A DNA stretch of 64,000 nt, taken from positions 558,001 through 622,000 of the forward strand of contig CATOSI010000001.1 in NCBI GenBank assembly GCA_951812505.1, in the 5' to 3' direction. Made by a program: the position numbers and the translations under genes. The stretch comes from an uncultured Dehalococcoidia bacterium (GTDB lineage Bacteria > Chloroflexota > Dehalococcoidia > Lucifugimonadales > UBA1123). The notes beneath the pieces are model-generated. The model searched no databases. It was not told the origin of the DNA and saw only the letters and a list, made by a program, of their open reading frames with translations. Positions 1-9,566 of this stretch are shown piece by piece. The stretch's first letter is position 1, and each line of letters starts with the position of its first letter.

Positions 1-170
1 CCGGAGACGCCTTCACTGCCGCACTCGGAGTCGCGCTCGCGGAGGGCCGCTCACTTAACGAGGCCGTCAAGTATGCTTCGGCGGCCGGAGCTTTGGCGGT
101 TACCAAGAGGGGCGCTCAGGAGGCGATGCCCTATCGCCGCGAAGTTGACGCGCTGTTCGGCGAAGGCTAA
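1..170 (+). CDS. PfkB/ribokinase-family sugar kinase, C-terminal end (truncated by window start)
   Basis: Frame from nt 3 reads GDAFTAALGVALAEGRSLNEAVKYASAAGALAVTKRGAQEAMPYRREVDALFGEG*; GDAF and A(A/G)A..T..GA are PfkB C-terminal signatures. Confidence 0.8.
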   Translation, partial: GDAFTAALGVALAEGRSLNEAVKYASAAGALAVTKRGAQEAMPYRREVDALFGEG

Positions 171-172
171 GT

Positions 173-3100
173 GTGAACAGTTCGGACACTGACAACGCGG
201 TGGTGGAGATTAACCGCGATCTGAGCAAGCGGGCGGCGCTATGGGGACTCGCGATTGTTTTGCTTCTTGCTCTCGCCCTGCGCCTGTACGGCCTCGACTG
301 GGACGACGGGTTCGGATGGACCCCTCACCCGGACGAACGGGCGATACTCTTCAAAGTCGTGGACCTATCCTTCCCCGGCATATCAGACCTGTCACTGCTG
401 CTGAACGCCGACGAAAGCCCATGGAATCCCCGATGGTTTCCATATGGCAGCCTCCCCATATACGTCCTCAAGGTAACTGGCGCGTTAAGCGGCTTTATCC
501 CGGGTTTAGACCCCATTGATCTGAGGGTGCCCGGACGTGCTGTATCTGCGTTGGCGGATGTTGCCACTGTTGCCCTGGTATATGCGCTGGGCGTTATGGT
601 GTGGTCCAGGAGAGTCGGTCTGCTGGCCTCCGCGCTGGTGGCTGTTGCTGTAATCCATATACAGCTCAGCCACTTCTTCGCCGTGGACACACTGATGGCA
701 CTATTCTGCTTCGCGACTATGCTTTTTCTGGTTAGGGTCGCGCGCTCTGGCAGGTTAAGCGATTCGGTTCTGGCGGGTGTCTTCCTTGGACTCGGTCTCG
801 CCACCAAGATCAGCGTCGCTCCAATTCTTGCAGCTTTTTTTGTCGCGCACTTCATTGCCGCATTCGGTCTGTCAGATTACGGCGAACGCCAGAATGTAAC
901 GTTCACCGACCGTCTGTCCGATGTGGCTTGCAACGCCATTCTGGGAGCGCTTGCAATAGTTGCAGCCTTCCTGATTGCCCAGCCCTACGCGCTGCTGGAC
1001 TGGGACCGCTTCTCCGCGGACATCATCGAGCAATCGGAGATGGTGCGCCGGATCAGGGACTACCCCTATACACGCCAGTACATTGACACAACTCCGTACC
1101 TTTATCACATCCAGCAACTGTCGGTGTGGGGTCTGGGACTGCCGCTTGGAATCGTCGCCTGGGCAGGGACGGCTTATGTAGCGGTTAAGGGGCTGAGGTT
1201 CTGGTGGATATTGTCGTACATCCTGGTGGGCCTATGCTTGCCCGCGGCGATCCTGGCGCTGTCTAACGGACTGCTGAGTCTCGTCCTGGCTTCCGGGATC
1301 TCGGCCGGCGCGCTGGTATTGACTATCCCTTACCGCAGAGTGGAAACACGGATTACGGCACTTCTGCTCTGCTGGGTCGTGCCTTACTTCCTGATTACCG
1401 GCGCGTTCGACGTCAAGTTCATGCGTTATATGATTCCGATAACGCCGTTCCTACTGCTGTTCGCAGCTTCGATGCTGACCGATTTATGGCGCAGAGCCAC
1501 AAGTCTCCCGACCAAGACGAGCAGCCGTGTGCGGGTAATGCTGGGGGCAGCCGGAGCGCTGGCGTTCCTCGTTACGATTTTTTACGCAATCTCATACCTG
1601 GGGATATACAGCGAAACACACTCGGCGGTTCGCGCCGGAGAATGGATCCAGTCCAACGTGCCTCGTGATTCGCTGATCCTGAGAGAGCACTGGGACGAAG
1701 GAGTCCCCGGGCTCGGCGCATACGAGTGGCAAGACCTGGAACTCTATAATCACGACGGCCAGTCTAAGCTGTCCAGGATGAGCGACCAACTTGCTGAGGG
1801 CGACTACATCCTGATCTACAGCAACCGTCTTTACGGGACGATACCACGCCTGCCCGAGCGTTATCCGGTTACTCGGGCTTACTACGAACTTCTGTTCACG
1901 GGCGAACTCGGCTACGCCTTAGCCGCACACTTCGATTCGTACCCCAATCTCTTCGGCGTAGGCTTCGTTGACGATACATTCGGACGGCCCAACCTGCCCG
2001 TACCGGCCCCGCTCGACGGATTGGAGCCTTATACGGTTACTGTACGGCTCGGATTCGCAGATGAGAGCTTCTCGGTTTACGATCACCCGAAGCTCCTTCT
2101 CTTCCGCAACGACGACCGGCTCGTTTCGGAGACGATCTACAACCGCATTTTCGATTCTTCCGGCGGGTTCCCGAACGTATCGAGGCTTACACCGCGCTCA
2201 CCCCCGGAAACGGACATCTCTCGCCAACTCATGCTTACACCGGAACAGTCGGAGGCAAGACAGTCCGGCGGGACCTGGTCGGACATCGTGAACCCCAACC
2301 TTGGAGCGGACTGGGTTTCGGTCGCTATCTGGATCGTGGTCCTGCAAGTCATGGCGCTGATTGTTTTCCCACTCGCCTTTATTATATTCCGACCGCTGAG
2401 AGATAGAGGATGGCTGTTCTCGAAAGGACTGGGCCTCCTCTTGCTGGGGCTGGTTGTTTGGCTTCTGTCCAGCCTGGAATTGATGCCATTCACGCGGACC
2501 ACCATCATCTTGGGTGCGGGAACTCTGTTCCTGGTCAACGTCGCACTTCTGATCAAGAAATTCCAGGAAATCCGCGAATTCTTCAGTAAGAGATGGAATA
2601 TCGTCCTGATCGCGGAACTGCTGTTCTTCGCTGCATTTGTGATTTTCCTCATTGTCAGAATGGCGAACCCGGATCTCTGGCATCCATACAGGGGGGGCGA
2701 GAAACCAATGGACATGGCGTACCTGAACGCCGTGCTGAAGTCGAGTCATATGCCGCCATACGACCCATGGTTCGGCGGCGGCTACATCAACTACTACTAC
2801 TGGGGACAGTTCCTCGTCGGAATGCTGATTCACGCGACCGGAATCGTTCCCGAGGTCGCTGTCAATCTGGCCGTGCCCCTGTTCTTCGCCATGACCACAG
2901 TGTTCTCGTACTCAGTCGTTTACAACCTGGCCTCGGCAGCGAATGCTAGGAGTGCCCTAGCGGGAGGAGTATCCCCTGTCGTCGCGGGACTGTTTGGAGC
3001 GATTTTTGTCGTGGTGCTCGGCAATCTGGACGGAGCGATACAGCTTTGGGAGGGAGCGTGGCGTGTTTTAGTTGAAGGCGTGCCGATGGGCGAATTCGAC

Positions 3101-4720
3101 TTCTGGCGTTCGAGTCGCATGATGCCTCCAGATCCCCCCGGACACGAAATCACCGAGTTCCCGTTCTTTACATTCTTGTTCGCCGATCCTCATGCGCACT
3201 TGTGGGCGCTGCCTTTCACAGTGTTGTGCATCGGTCTATCGGCCGCGGTTCTTTTGGATAGGGTGTCACGCTCCGGTAGCTCATCCCCCTGGGGCTTTGA
3301 GCAGGTCACCAGAATCGCCATCCTGGGAGTCGCCGTCGGCGCACTGAGGCTCTTGAATACCTGGGACTACCCAACTTATCTGCTGTTCGGTTTGGCGGCC
3401 GTCGCGCTGGGCGAATTTCTCGCGCACGGCGGTCTTTCCTTCATAATGTTATTGAGAGCCGGCGTGAAGAGCTTGCTCGTCTTCATTGTCGGATACGTGG
3501 TCTTCCTACCGTATCATCTGAACTACGAGACATTCTTCAGCAGTATCGAAAGGACGACCAACACGACACCCCTATGGCAGTTCCTCGCGATAAGCGGGCT
3601 GTTCGTTTTCATCATTGGCTCCTTCTGCCTCTGGGAATTGCGAAGCATATTGTCTTCGGCGTTCTCTGGAATACGTCCGCGCCTGGACTCACTGCTGGAC
3701 ACGCTCGCCGAACGCCGTCCGAATCGCGCGTCCTCCACACTGCCGACCGTCGGCCCCGGTGCCCTGGTTGGGATGATATTGGCGTCCGTCGCTGTCGGCT
3801 ACTTCCTGACCGCGATTCTCTCCGGATATGGCGCGGGAGGCACGATAATCTTCGCGCTTGCTATTGCAGCGCTAATACTGATCGTCGCCCTGCGCGCCCT
3901 TGCGACTCCTCGCAGTGGGTCTTCGGTCACGCTGTTCGTCGCCCTGATGGCGGGAACGGCCTTCGCCCTCGTCCTCGGACTCGATATCTTCAGGGTCGAA
4001 GGCGATATCGAACGCATGAACAGCGTGTTCAAGTTCTACCTTCAGGTATGGGTACTCCTCGCGCTGGCAGCCGCGTTTATGCTATGGAGGATTCTGGGTT
4101 CCTCGATGTTCTCGGGCAGGAGACCTTGGGAATACCGCTACCTGTGGGCAGGTGGTGTGGTCATCCTCGTTGTGAGCGCGTCCGTTTATCCCATCCTCGG
4201 AACGCAGGACCGGTTGAGAGACAGGTTCAACGGCAACACCACGGCCCTGACGCTGGACGGCCTCGCCTACGTCGAGGGCACGACCTACAACGAACCCGAA
4301 GGTCCGGTTGTTCTCGAAGACGATCTCGAAGGCATCAGGTGGCTTAGAGAAAACGTAAGGGGTTCCCCCATAGTGCTCGAAGCCAATACCCCAACGTATC
4401 GCTGGGGCGGGCGAATCTCGATACACACCGGGCTGCCCAGCGTTGTCGGCTGGCAATGGCACCAGGAGCAGCAGCGCTGGGACTATCGCCAGATGGTAGC
4501 CCCGCGCATTCGAGACGTCGAGCGGATCTACTCCACCGAGGACGTTGCCGTTGCCGTTGACCTTATTGAGGGATATGGGATCAAATACATCTACGTGGGC
4601 CAGCTCGAAAAGTCGTACTATTCGCCGGAGGGGATAGCCAAATTCGATTCCGAGCTTTCGCCATACCTGAATAGGGTGTTCGATTCGGAGAAGGTGGCTA
4701 TCTACGAAGTTCTGAATTAA
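173..4720 (+). CDS. Giant polytopic membrane protein: N-terminal GT39/ArnT-like region fused to a DUF2298 (Chlor_Arch_YYY-type) domain
   Basis: 1515 aa, many TM segments, 'DDGFGWTPHPDERAILFKV' and 'PFFTFLFADPHAHLWALPF', 'LNTWDYPTYLLFG' typical of Chlor_Arch_YYY proteins. Confidence 0.8.
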   Translation: MNSSDTDNAVVEINRDLSKRAALWGLAIVLLLALALRLYGLDWDDGFGWTPHPDERAILFKVVDLSFPGISDLSLLLNADESPWNPRWFPYGSLPIYVLKVTGALSGFIPGLDPIDLRVPGRAVSALADVATVALVYALGVMVWSRRVGLLASALVAVAVIHIQLSHFFAVDTLMALFCFATMLFLVRVARSGRLSDSVLAGVFLGLGLATKISVAPILAAFFVAHFIAAFGLSDYGERQNVTFTDRLSDVACNAILGALAIVAAFLIAQPYALLDWDRFSADIIEQSEMVRRIRDYPYTRQYIDTTPYLYHIQQLSVWGLGLPLGIVAWAGTAYVAVKGLRFWWILSYILVGLCLPAAILALSNGLLSLVLASGISAGALVLTIPYRRVETRITALLLCWVVPYFLITGAFDVKFMRYMIPITPFLLLFAASMLTDLWRRATSLPTKTSSRVRVMLGAAGALAFLVTIFYAISYLGIYSETHSAVRAGEWIQSNVPRDSLILREHWDEGVPGLGAYEWQDLELYNHDGQSKLSRMSDQLAEGDYILIYSNRLYGTIPRLPERYPVTRAYYELLFTGELGYALAAHFDSYPNLFGVGFVDDTFGRPNLPVPAPLDGLEPYTVTVRLGFADESFSVYDHPKLLLFRNDDRLVSETIYNRIFDSSGGFPNVSRLTPRSPPETDISRQLMLTPEQSEARQSGGTWSDIVNPNLGADWVSVAIWIVVLQVMALIVFPLAFIIFRPLRDRGWLFSKGLGLLLLGLVVWLLSSLELMPFTRTTIILGAGTLFLVNVALLIKKFQEIREFFSKRWNIVLIAELLFFAAFVIFLIVRMANPDLWHPYRGGEKPMDMAYLNAVLKSSHMPPYDPWFGGGYINYYYWGQFLVGMLIHATGIVPEVAVNLAVPLFFAMTTVFSYSVVYNLASAANARSALAGGVSPVVAGLFGAIFVVVLGNLDGAIQLWEGAWRVLVEGVPMGEFDFWRSSRMMPPDPPGHEITEFPFFTFLFADPHAHLWALPFTVLCIGLSAAVLLDRVSRSGSSSPWGFEQVTRIAILGVAVGALRLLNTWDYPTYLLFGLAAVALGEFLAHGGLSFIMLLRAGVKSLLVFIVGYVVFLPYHLNYETFFSSIERTTNTTPLWQFLAISGLFVFIIGSFCLWELRSILSSAFSGIRPRLDSLLDTLAERRPNRASSTLPTVGPGALVGMILASVAVGYFLTAILSGYGAGGTIIFALAIAALILIVALRALATPRSGSSVTLFVALMAGTAFALVLGLDIFRVEGDIERMNSVFKFYLQVWVLLALAAAFMLWRILGSSMFSGRRPWEYRYLWAGGVVILVVSASVYPILGTQDRLRDRFNGNTTALTLDGLAYVEGTTYNEPEGPVVLEDDLEGIRWLRENVRGSPIVLEANTPTYRWGGRISIHTGLPSVVGWQWHQEQQRWDYRQMVAPRIRDVERIYSTEDVAVAVDLIEGYGIKYIYVGQLEKSYYSPEGIAKFDSELSPYLNRVFDSEKVAIYEVLN

Positions 4721-4749
4721 CGAAACGGGCAGATACGCGGAGGTATCCC

Positions 4750-4959
4750 ATGTGCAGAAGTATTAAGAAACTCAGAAGTGCGGACCGCCCCGCATCTGAC
4801 GAAGAAATACGCGAGGCCGCGCTACAGTTCGTCCGCAAGATAAGCGGTTACAGGAAGCCCTCCAGGGCAAATGAAGCCGTATTCGACGAAGCCGTAGAAG
4901 ACATCGCGGATGCCTCCAGGAGAATGCTCGACTCGCTCAGAGTGGGAGCGCGTGTTTGA
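4750..4959 (+). CDS. DUF2277-like small protein
   Basis: MCRSIKKLRSADRPASDEEIREAALQFVRKISGYRKPSRANEAVFDEAVEDI matches the remembered DUF2277 pattern MCRNIK..P.AT..EI..AA.Q.VRK.SG..KPS..N. Confidence 0.75.
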   Translation: MCRSIKKLRSADRPASDEEIREAALQFVRKISGYRKPSRANEAVFDEAVEDIADASRRMLDSLRVGARV

Positions 4960-4965
4960 GTCCGA

Positions 4966-5730
4966 CTACTGCGCGGTCGCGCCGCCGTCAATTATCAGCG
5001 GCTGGCCCGTCATGAACGACGACTCGTCCGAGGCGAGGAACAGTGCGCCGTATGCAATCTCCTTCGGCTGGCCAAAGCGTTTCATGAAGTTGGAGTCCGC
5101 CGCGTCCGACAGGAACTTCTCGCGCTCTTCACCCGTGAACTCGCGGTGTAGTTCCGTCGCCTGCGTCAGAATCGCGCCCGGGCACACGCAGTTCACCCGG
5201 ATGTTTTCCGGCGCCAGATCCATCGCCATGCACCGCGTCAGCTGGAGCAGCGCGCCCTTTGACGTGTTGTACGGCACGAACGCAGGCTGAGCGATGAAAC
5301 TGGACACGGATGCGATATTGACTATCGAGCCGCCACCGGCTTCCCTCATTGTTCCCAGAACGTGCTTCACCATATAAGAAGGCCCCAGCACATTCACGCC
5401 GAATACCCTCTGCCAGTCCGCGTCCGTAACATCCTGCACCTGCCCGAACACGAACGCCGCCGCGTCATTTACCAGAACATTGATCGCCCCATACTCCGAA
5501 ACCGCCTTCTCCACAAGAGCTTGCGCCTGCGACTCCTGCGACACGTCGGTCGAAACGAATTTCGCGCTTCCGCCCGCGTCTTCGATCCTCGCGACCGTCT
5601 CCCGTCCGCCACCGGAGTCAATATCCCCGATCACAACCTTCGCGCCCTCTTGAGCGAACAGTTCGCATATCGCGCGTCCGATGCCCGCGGCCCCGCCCGT
5701 AACGATTGCGACCTTGTTTTCGAGTCTCAT
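4966..5730 (-). CDS. SDR-family oxidoreductase
   Basis: TGGAAGIGRAI, NVLVND/A, YNTSKGALLQLTR motifs. Confidence 0.9.
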   Translation of the reverse strand: MRLENKVAIVTGGAAGIGRAICELFAQEGAKVVIGDIDSGGGRETVARIEDAGGSAKFVSTDVSQESQAQALVEKAVSEYGAINVLVNDAAAFVFGQVQDVTDADWQRVFGVNVLGPSYMVKHVLGTMREAGGGSIVNIASVSSFIAQPAFVPYNTSKGALLQLTRCMAMDLAPENIRVNCVCPGAILTQATELHREFTGEEREKFLSDAADSNFMKRFGQPKEIAYGALFLASDESSFMTGQPLIIDGGATAQ

Positions 5731-5760
5731 TCTCAGCTCCCGCTTACTTCCGGCGACGTC

Positions 5761-6045
5761 TCACTCCGTATGAAACACCTCTTCGAGCTCCACCATCATT
5801 TCGTCGGGTTTCGCTCCCGGAGGAATCTCGAAATATTGAGCCATGAACTCCTGCCAGCGGGCGTTGGCTTCCTCGCCCGACATTCCCTCCAACGCAGCCG
5901 CGAAATCCTCGTCCGCCTCGAAGTACCCGAACAACAGCCCGTCCTCACGTGCGAACAGCGAGTAGTTTCTCCATCCGTTTCGACGCAGCGCGTCCAGCAT
6001 CTCCGGCCACACGTTCCGGTGATGCTCCTTGTATTCCTCAAGCAA
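5761..6045 (-). CDS. L-rhamnose mutarotase-like (RhaM/DUF718) protein; 5' end uncertain
   Basis: EYKEHHRNVWPEMLDALRRNGWRNYSLF...GYFEADEDFAAA...; the same frame continues upstream (IIKRVGFLLKVRQD) without an ATG. Confidence 0.75.
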   Translation of the reverse strand: MLEEYKEHHRNVWPEMLDALRRNGWRNYSLFAREDGLLFGYFEADEDFAAALEGMSGEEANARWQEFMAQYFEIPPGAKPDEMMVELEEVFHTE

Positions 6046-6135
6046 GTCCTGCCTGACTTTCAGCAGAAATCCAACTCTCTTGATGATGGTGCTCCAAATG
6101 GGATGCGCGAAAGCGGATATGGAAATTGAAGGGAG

Positions 6136-6210
6136 TGGAGCGGGAGACGGGATTCGAACCCGCGACAGCCTGCTTGGAAGGCAGGGACTCTACCACTGAG
6201 CTACTCCCGC
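6136..6210 (-). tRNA. tRNA-Gly(TCC), encoded CCA
   Basis: Minus strand gcgggagtagctcagtggtagagtccctgccttccaagcaggctgtcgcgggttcgaatcccgtctcccgctcca; paired acceptor, D, anticodon (cctgc-cttccaa-gcagg) and T arms. Confidence 0.95.
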
Positions 6211-6312
6211 TTGACGACTAAAGAATACCACAATTGCGTTCCTGATTGTAGTCTTGTGATACAATGCGCCCTCTTTGGTTCAACGTTCACTTTTCTCGGA
6301 AAGGGTGCAGAA

Positions 6313-7158
6313 ATGACCTACGAATTCATCGAATACGACGCGTCCGACGGCATCGGGAGGGTCTTCCTTGCCAGGCCCCAGAAACTGAACGCGCTCAGCC
6401 GCGACTTGCAGGCCGAACTCGTCCACTGTATGCAATCTGCGGACGACGACCCCGACATCCGCGTTATGACTCTCATGGGCAGGGGACGCGCCTTCTGCGC
6501 GGGCTACGACATCACGCCGCCTGCCACCCCCGAAGCTGCGCGCGTAGCCCAGGAAGCCAGGGACAACATCCGCACCGACATCCACCGCATGAAGCAGACG
6601 CCCAACACGATGGCCCAGATACTCAACCTGAGCAAGCCGGTCATCGCCGGTATTCACGGCTACTGCATTGCGGGCGGCACAGACCTTGCAATGCACTGCG
6701 ACATCTCTATCGCTGCGGACGACGCCCAGATAGGCTTTCCTCCGGTGCGCTCGATGGGCGCGCCGCCAACCCACATGTGGACCTATATGGTCGGCCCGCA
6801 GTGGGCAAAGTGGTTCCTGCTCACCGGAGAGTCCATTTCCGGCAAGCGCGCTGAGGAGATTGGCTTCGTCTGGAAGTCCGTCCCCAGAGAGGACCTTGAA
6901 GAAACCGTGGAAGACCTCGCTCGAACCATGGCCAGGATCCCCTGGGAGCTCCTCGCCGCCAACAAGAGCATCGTGAACAGGGCGCTCGAACTGATGGGAC
7001 GCAACACCCTCCAGTACCTTGCCGCCGAGACCGACGCCATCGCTCACCAGGCCCCGATAGTCAAGGAATTCGCCCGGCGCTCCAAGGACGAGGGTCTCAA
7101 GGCCGCACTGGAATGGCGCGACGGCCCCTTCAGGGACTACCGAGGCAGCCGAAGCTGA
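6313..7158 (+). CDS. Enoyl-CoA hydratase/isomerase family protein
   Basis: ARPQKLNALSRDLQAEL, GRGRAFCAGYDI, KPVIAGIHGYCIAGGTDLAMHCDI; ATG at 6313 preferred over the upstream TTG. Confidence 0.88.
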   Translation: MTYEFIEYDASDGIGRVFLARPQKLNALSRDLQAELVHCMQSADDDPDIRVMTLMGRGRAFCAGYDITPPATPEAARVAQEARDNIRTDIHRMKQTPNTMAQILNLSKPVIAGIHGYCIAGGTDLAMHCDISIAADDAQIGFPPVRSMGAPPTHMWTYMVGPQWAKWFLLTGESISGKRAEEIGFVWKSVPREDLEETVEDLARTMARIPWELLAANKSIVNRALELMGRNTLQYLAAETDAIAHQAPIVKEFARRSKDEGLKAALEWRDGPFRDYRGSRS

Positions 7159-7340
7159 ACCGCTCTTGACTTTCAATTCGCCGACTCGCTAGCATCAGCC
7201 AATTAGGAGTTGATGGTCGAAATGCTCAATATATCTCCAATAACCACGATGATCGTGAGGGCCCGTTGCCTGAGGGCTGGCCGCGTTCGTGGGGGGAGTG
7301 TGCATTCGGCTTGAGTTAAACTCCGTCAGGTCGTTTCTTC

Positions 7341-7376
7341 GCCCACTATCGCGTTCCGAGGTAGTGGGCTTTTTTA
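7341..7376 (+). terminator. Rho-independent terminator
   Basis: GCCCACTAT-cgcgttccgag-GTAGTGGGC followed by TTTTTT. Confidence 0.8.
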
Positions 7377-7422
7377 TTTCGTTTCAAACTCGCCGGGTAT
7401 CGGCGAATCCAGGAGCAATACT

Positions 7423-8265
7423 ATGAATGACTCAGCGCCGCTCCAAGTCGAATCGCTCGCCAAGAGTTTTCCAAGTGGCCCTGACTGGCGGAAAGTCGTT
7501 CCGATTCTCAGGAAACGTCCCCGCAAGGTCAAAGTGCGGCCCATAGACAACGTTTCCTTTGAAATAAAGAGGGGAGAGATATATGGGATCATCGGCGCGA
7601 ATGGCTCTGGCAAATCAACGCTCGTTCGCGTACTGAGCACTCTGTTGCTGCCCGATGATGGCAGCGCCAGGATATTCGGGTTCGACGTAGTGAAAGAGCC
7701 CGGGAAGGTGAGGCCGGCGATAAACCGCGTCTCCGCCGACCCATCGTTCTTCAGGAGTATGAGCGCGATAGAAAACCTGACGTTCTTCGGACGAGTCTAT
7801 GGCTTGAAGACCTCGGGAATAAAGTCTCGCTCCTACGAAATTCTGGAACGTCTCATGCTGACCAGGGAGCAGGCCCGGGACCCGATGCAGAACCTCTCCA
7901 GGGGGCAGCAGCAGAAGGTCGCCGTCGCGAGGGCGTTTCTCACTTCACCCGTGCTGATGCTCCTGGACGAGCCGACCACCGGCCTCGATCCTCGAAGCCG
8001 CCGGGAGGTCCAATCGTTCATACAGACCGTTCGCCGCGACCATGATGCCACGATTCTACTTACGACTCACGATATGCAGGAGGCCGACCTGCTCTGCGAC
8101 CGAATTGCCGTGTTCTCCGAAGGCAGGATTGTCGCCGAGGGCACTCCCGACTACCTGCGCGCTATGGTCGCGGGCGACAGGCCGCCGGAGGATGTCGACA
8201 TGGAAGAAGTCTATCTCGAATTGACCGGCAGAAGCATAGAAGAAGACGAGGAGACACATGACTAG
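7423..8265 (+). CDS. ABC transporter ATP-binding protein (ABC-2 type export system)
   Basis: Walker A GANGSGKST, LSRGQQQKVAVARAF signature, LLLDEPTTGLDP. Confidence 0.92.
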   Translation: MNDSAPLQVESLAKSFPSGPDWRKVVPILRKRPRKVKVRPIDNVSFEIKRGEIYGIIGANGSGKSTLVRVLSTLLLPDDGSARIFGFDVVKEPGKVRPAINRVSADPSFFRSMSAIENLTFFGRVYGLKTSGIKSRSYEILERLMLTREQARDPMQNLSRGQQQKVAVARAFLTSPVLMLLDEPTTGLDPRSRREVQSFIQTVRRDHDATILLTTHDMQEADLLCDRIAVFSEGRIVAEGTPDYLRAMVAGDRPPEDVDMEEVYLELTGRSIEEDEETHD

Positions 8266-9109
8266 CCTGGAATTTCAGACGGCGCTCGGAAGGCCGCGAC
8301 CTATGAGTCTGGCATGGGCATTCTTCGAACGCCAGATTAACCTTTGGAAGCGGTACTGGGCTTGGGAACTGGTGTGGCTCTTTTACGGCGTCGTGAACAC
8401 GCTTGCCATAACATTCATTGCCGAACAGGTAGGAAAGGACAGCATTGTCGGCAGAGACGAAGTCAACAGGCTTGTCATGTTTCTGTTAATCGGCACACTG
8501 GTATGGGCGTACCTCTCTGCTGTCTTGGATGATGTCAGCCTGGTCGTTGGATGGGAACGCTGGGAGGGCACGATAGAACACACTCTTATGGCCCCGGTGC
8601 CCCGCGTCATACACCTGCTCGGCATGTCCGTCTTCGGAGTCGCCCACGCCATATTCAGGACGGTTCTCATATTCGCCATGGCCGCGCCTTTCTTCGACAT
8701 TAGTATCGCAAACGCCGACTGGCTTGCCGCGTTCGCGGTCATCGCCGTCGGGAGCGTCAGTGTCATCGGACTCGCCATACTCGCGGGCATACTGCCGCTG
8801 CTATACCCTGAGCGCGGCCCTCAGATGTCCTTCATGGTGCAGGCTGCTGTCCTGCTCGTCTCCGGTGTATATTACAGCGTGGACGTGCTGCCCGGCTGGT
8901 TGCAGGCCGTATCCTACCTGTCCCCCGCGACCTATATGCTCGACGGCATTCGAGGAGCGCTGTTGGACGGTCAGAGTCTAGGCGAAATGGTTCGGATTCT
9001 GGTGATCCTTCTCGTTTTCGGTGCGTTCTTCATCCCGTTCAGCGTCTTCGCTTTCTCTCTCGCCGAGAAGTGGGCCAAGATGACCGGTCGCCTGAAGAGA
9101 CAGGGTTGA
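8258..9109 (+). CDS. ABC-2 type transporter permease
   Basis: Overlaps the ATPase gene; polytopic; VYYSVDVLPGWLQAVSYLSPATYMLDGIRGALL typical of ABC-2 permeases. Confidence 0.88.
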   Translation: MTSLEFQTALGRPRPMSLAWAFFERQINLWKRYWAWELVWLFYGVVNTLAITFIAEQVGKDSIVGRDEVNRLVMFLLIGTLVWAYLSAVLDDVSLVVGWERWEGTIEHTLMAPVPRVIHLLGMSVFGVAHAIFRTVLIFAMAAPFFDISIANADWLAAFAVIAVGSVSVIGLAILAGILPLLYPERGPQMSFMVQAAVLLVSGVYYSVDVLPGWLQAVSYLSPATYMLDGIRGALLDGQSLGEMVRILVILLVFGAFFIPFSVFAFSLAEKWAKMTGRLKRQG

Positions 9110-9235
9110 CGACCGCACTGGGAGCCAGAACAATCGCATCTAATTCGCGCATACACTATGGCGCAAATGTTCTGGTATGTGCTATCATCTATCCATATTC
9201 GGCGGACCCGCAGGCCACGTGGTATGCGAGAGAAC

Positions 9236-9438
9236 CATAAATGGACGTATATGCCCGACGATCAACTACACCTGAAATGCCCATGATCGGCGAAAACTGG
9301 TCTAAACTGGTTGAAATAGACCAGTTTCAGCCGGTTTCTCCCCCAAAACTGGTACCAGTTTTCGACCAGTTTAGTCCGAGACTGGTTACCAGTTTCACGA
9401 ATCTGGCTCTCTGTCCGTACTGATAAACTGAATTTATG
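9236..9438. repeat. Phased word array locus 1 (ACTGGT/ACCAGT) with AT-dyad cap
   Basis: AAACTGGT direct at 9294, 9304, 9346 (GACTGGT at 9380); ACCAGTTT inverted at 9320, 9354, 9365, 9388; 11-bp perfect stem AAACTGGTCTA/TAGACCAGTTT; palindrome AAAACTGGTACCAGTTTT 9345-9362; GATAAACTGAATTTATG at 9422-9438. Confidence 0.85.
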
Positions 9439-9566
9439 TTCAGACCGAAATTTAGATGCGATTGCCCTGCGCCGGGAGCGAGTCAGAGCGACAAAGACAT
9501 CTACTTCAACTATAATCCGCTCGGCTGGATAGACTGAGGTCGAAGACAGGTTGACGGGAGGGCGAA

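Noticed and set aside
9241-9423. 60-aa ORF reading through the locus 1 word array (NWSKLVEIDQFQPVSPPKLVPVFDQF)
   Set aside because: Openness follows from the repeated words; inverted copies and lack of coding signal argue against a protein.
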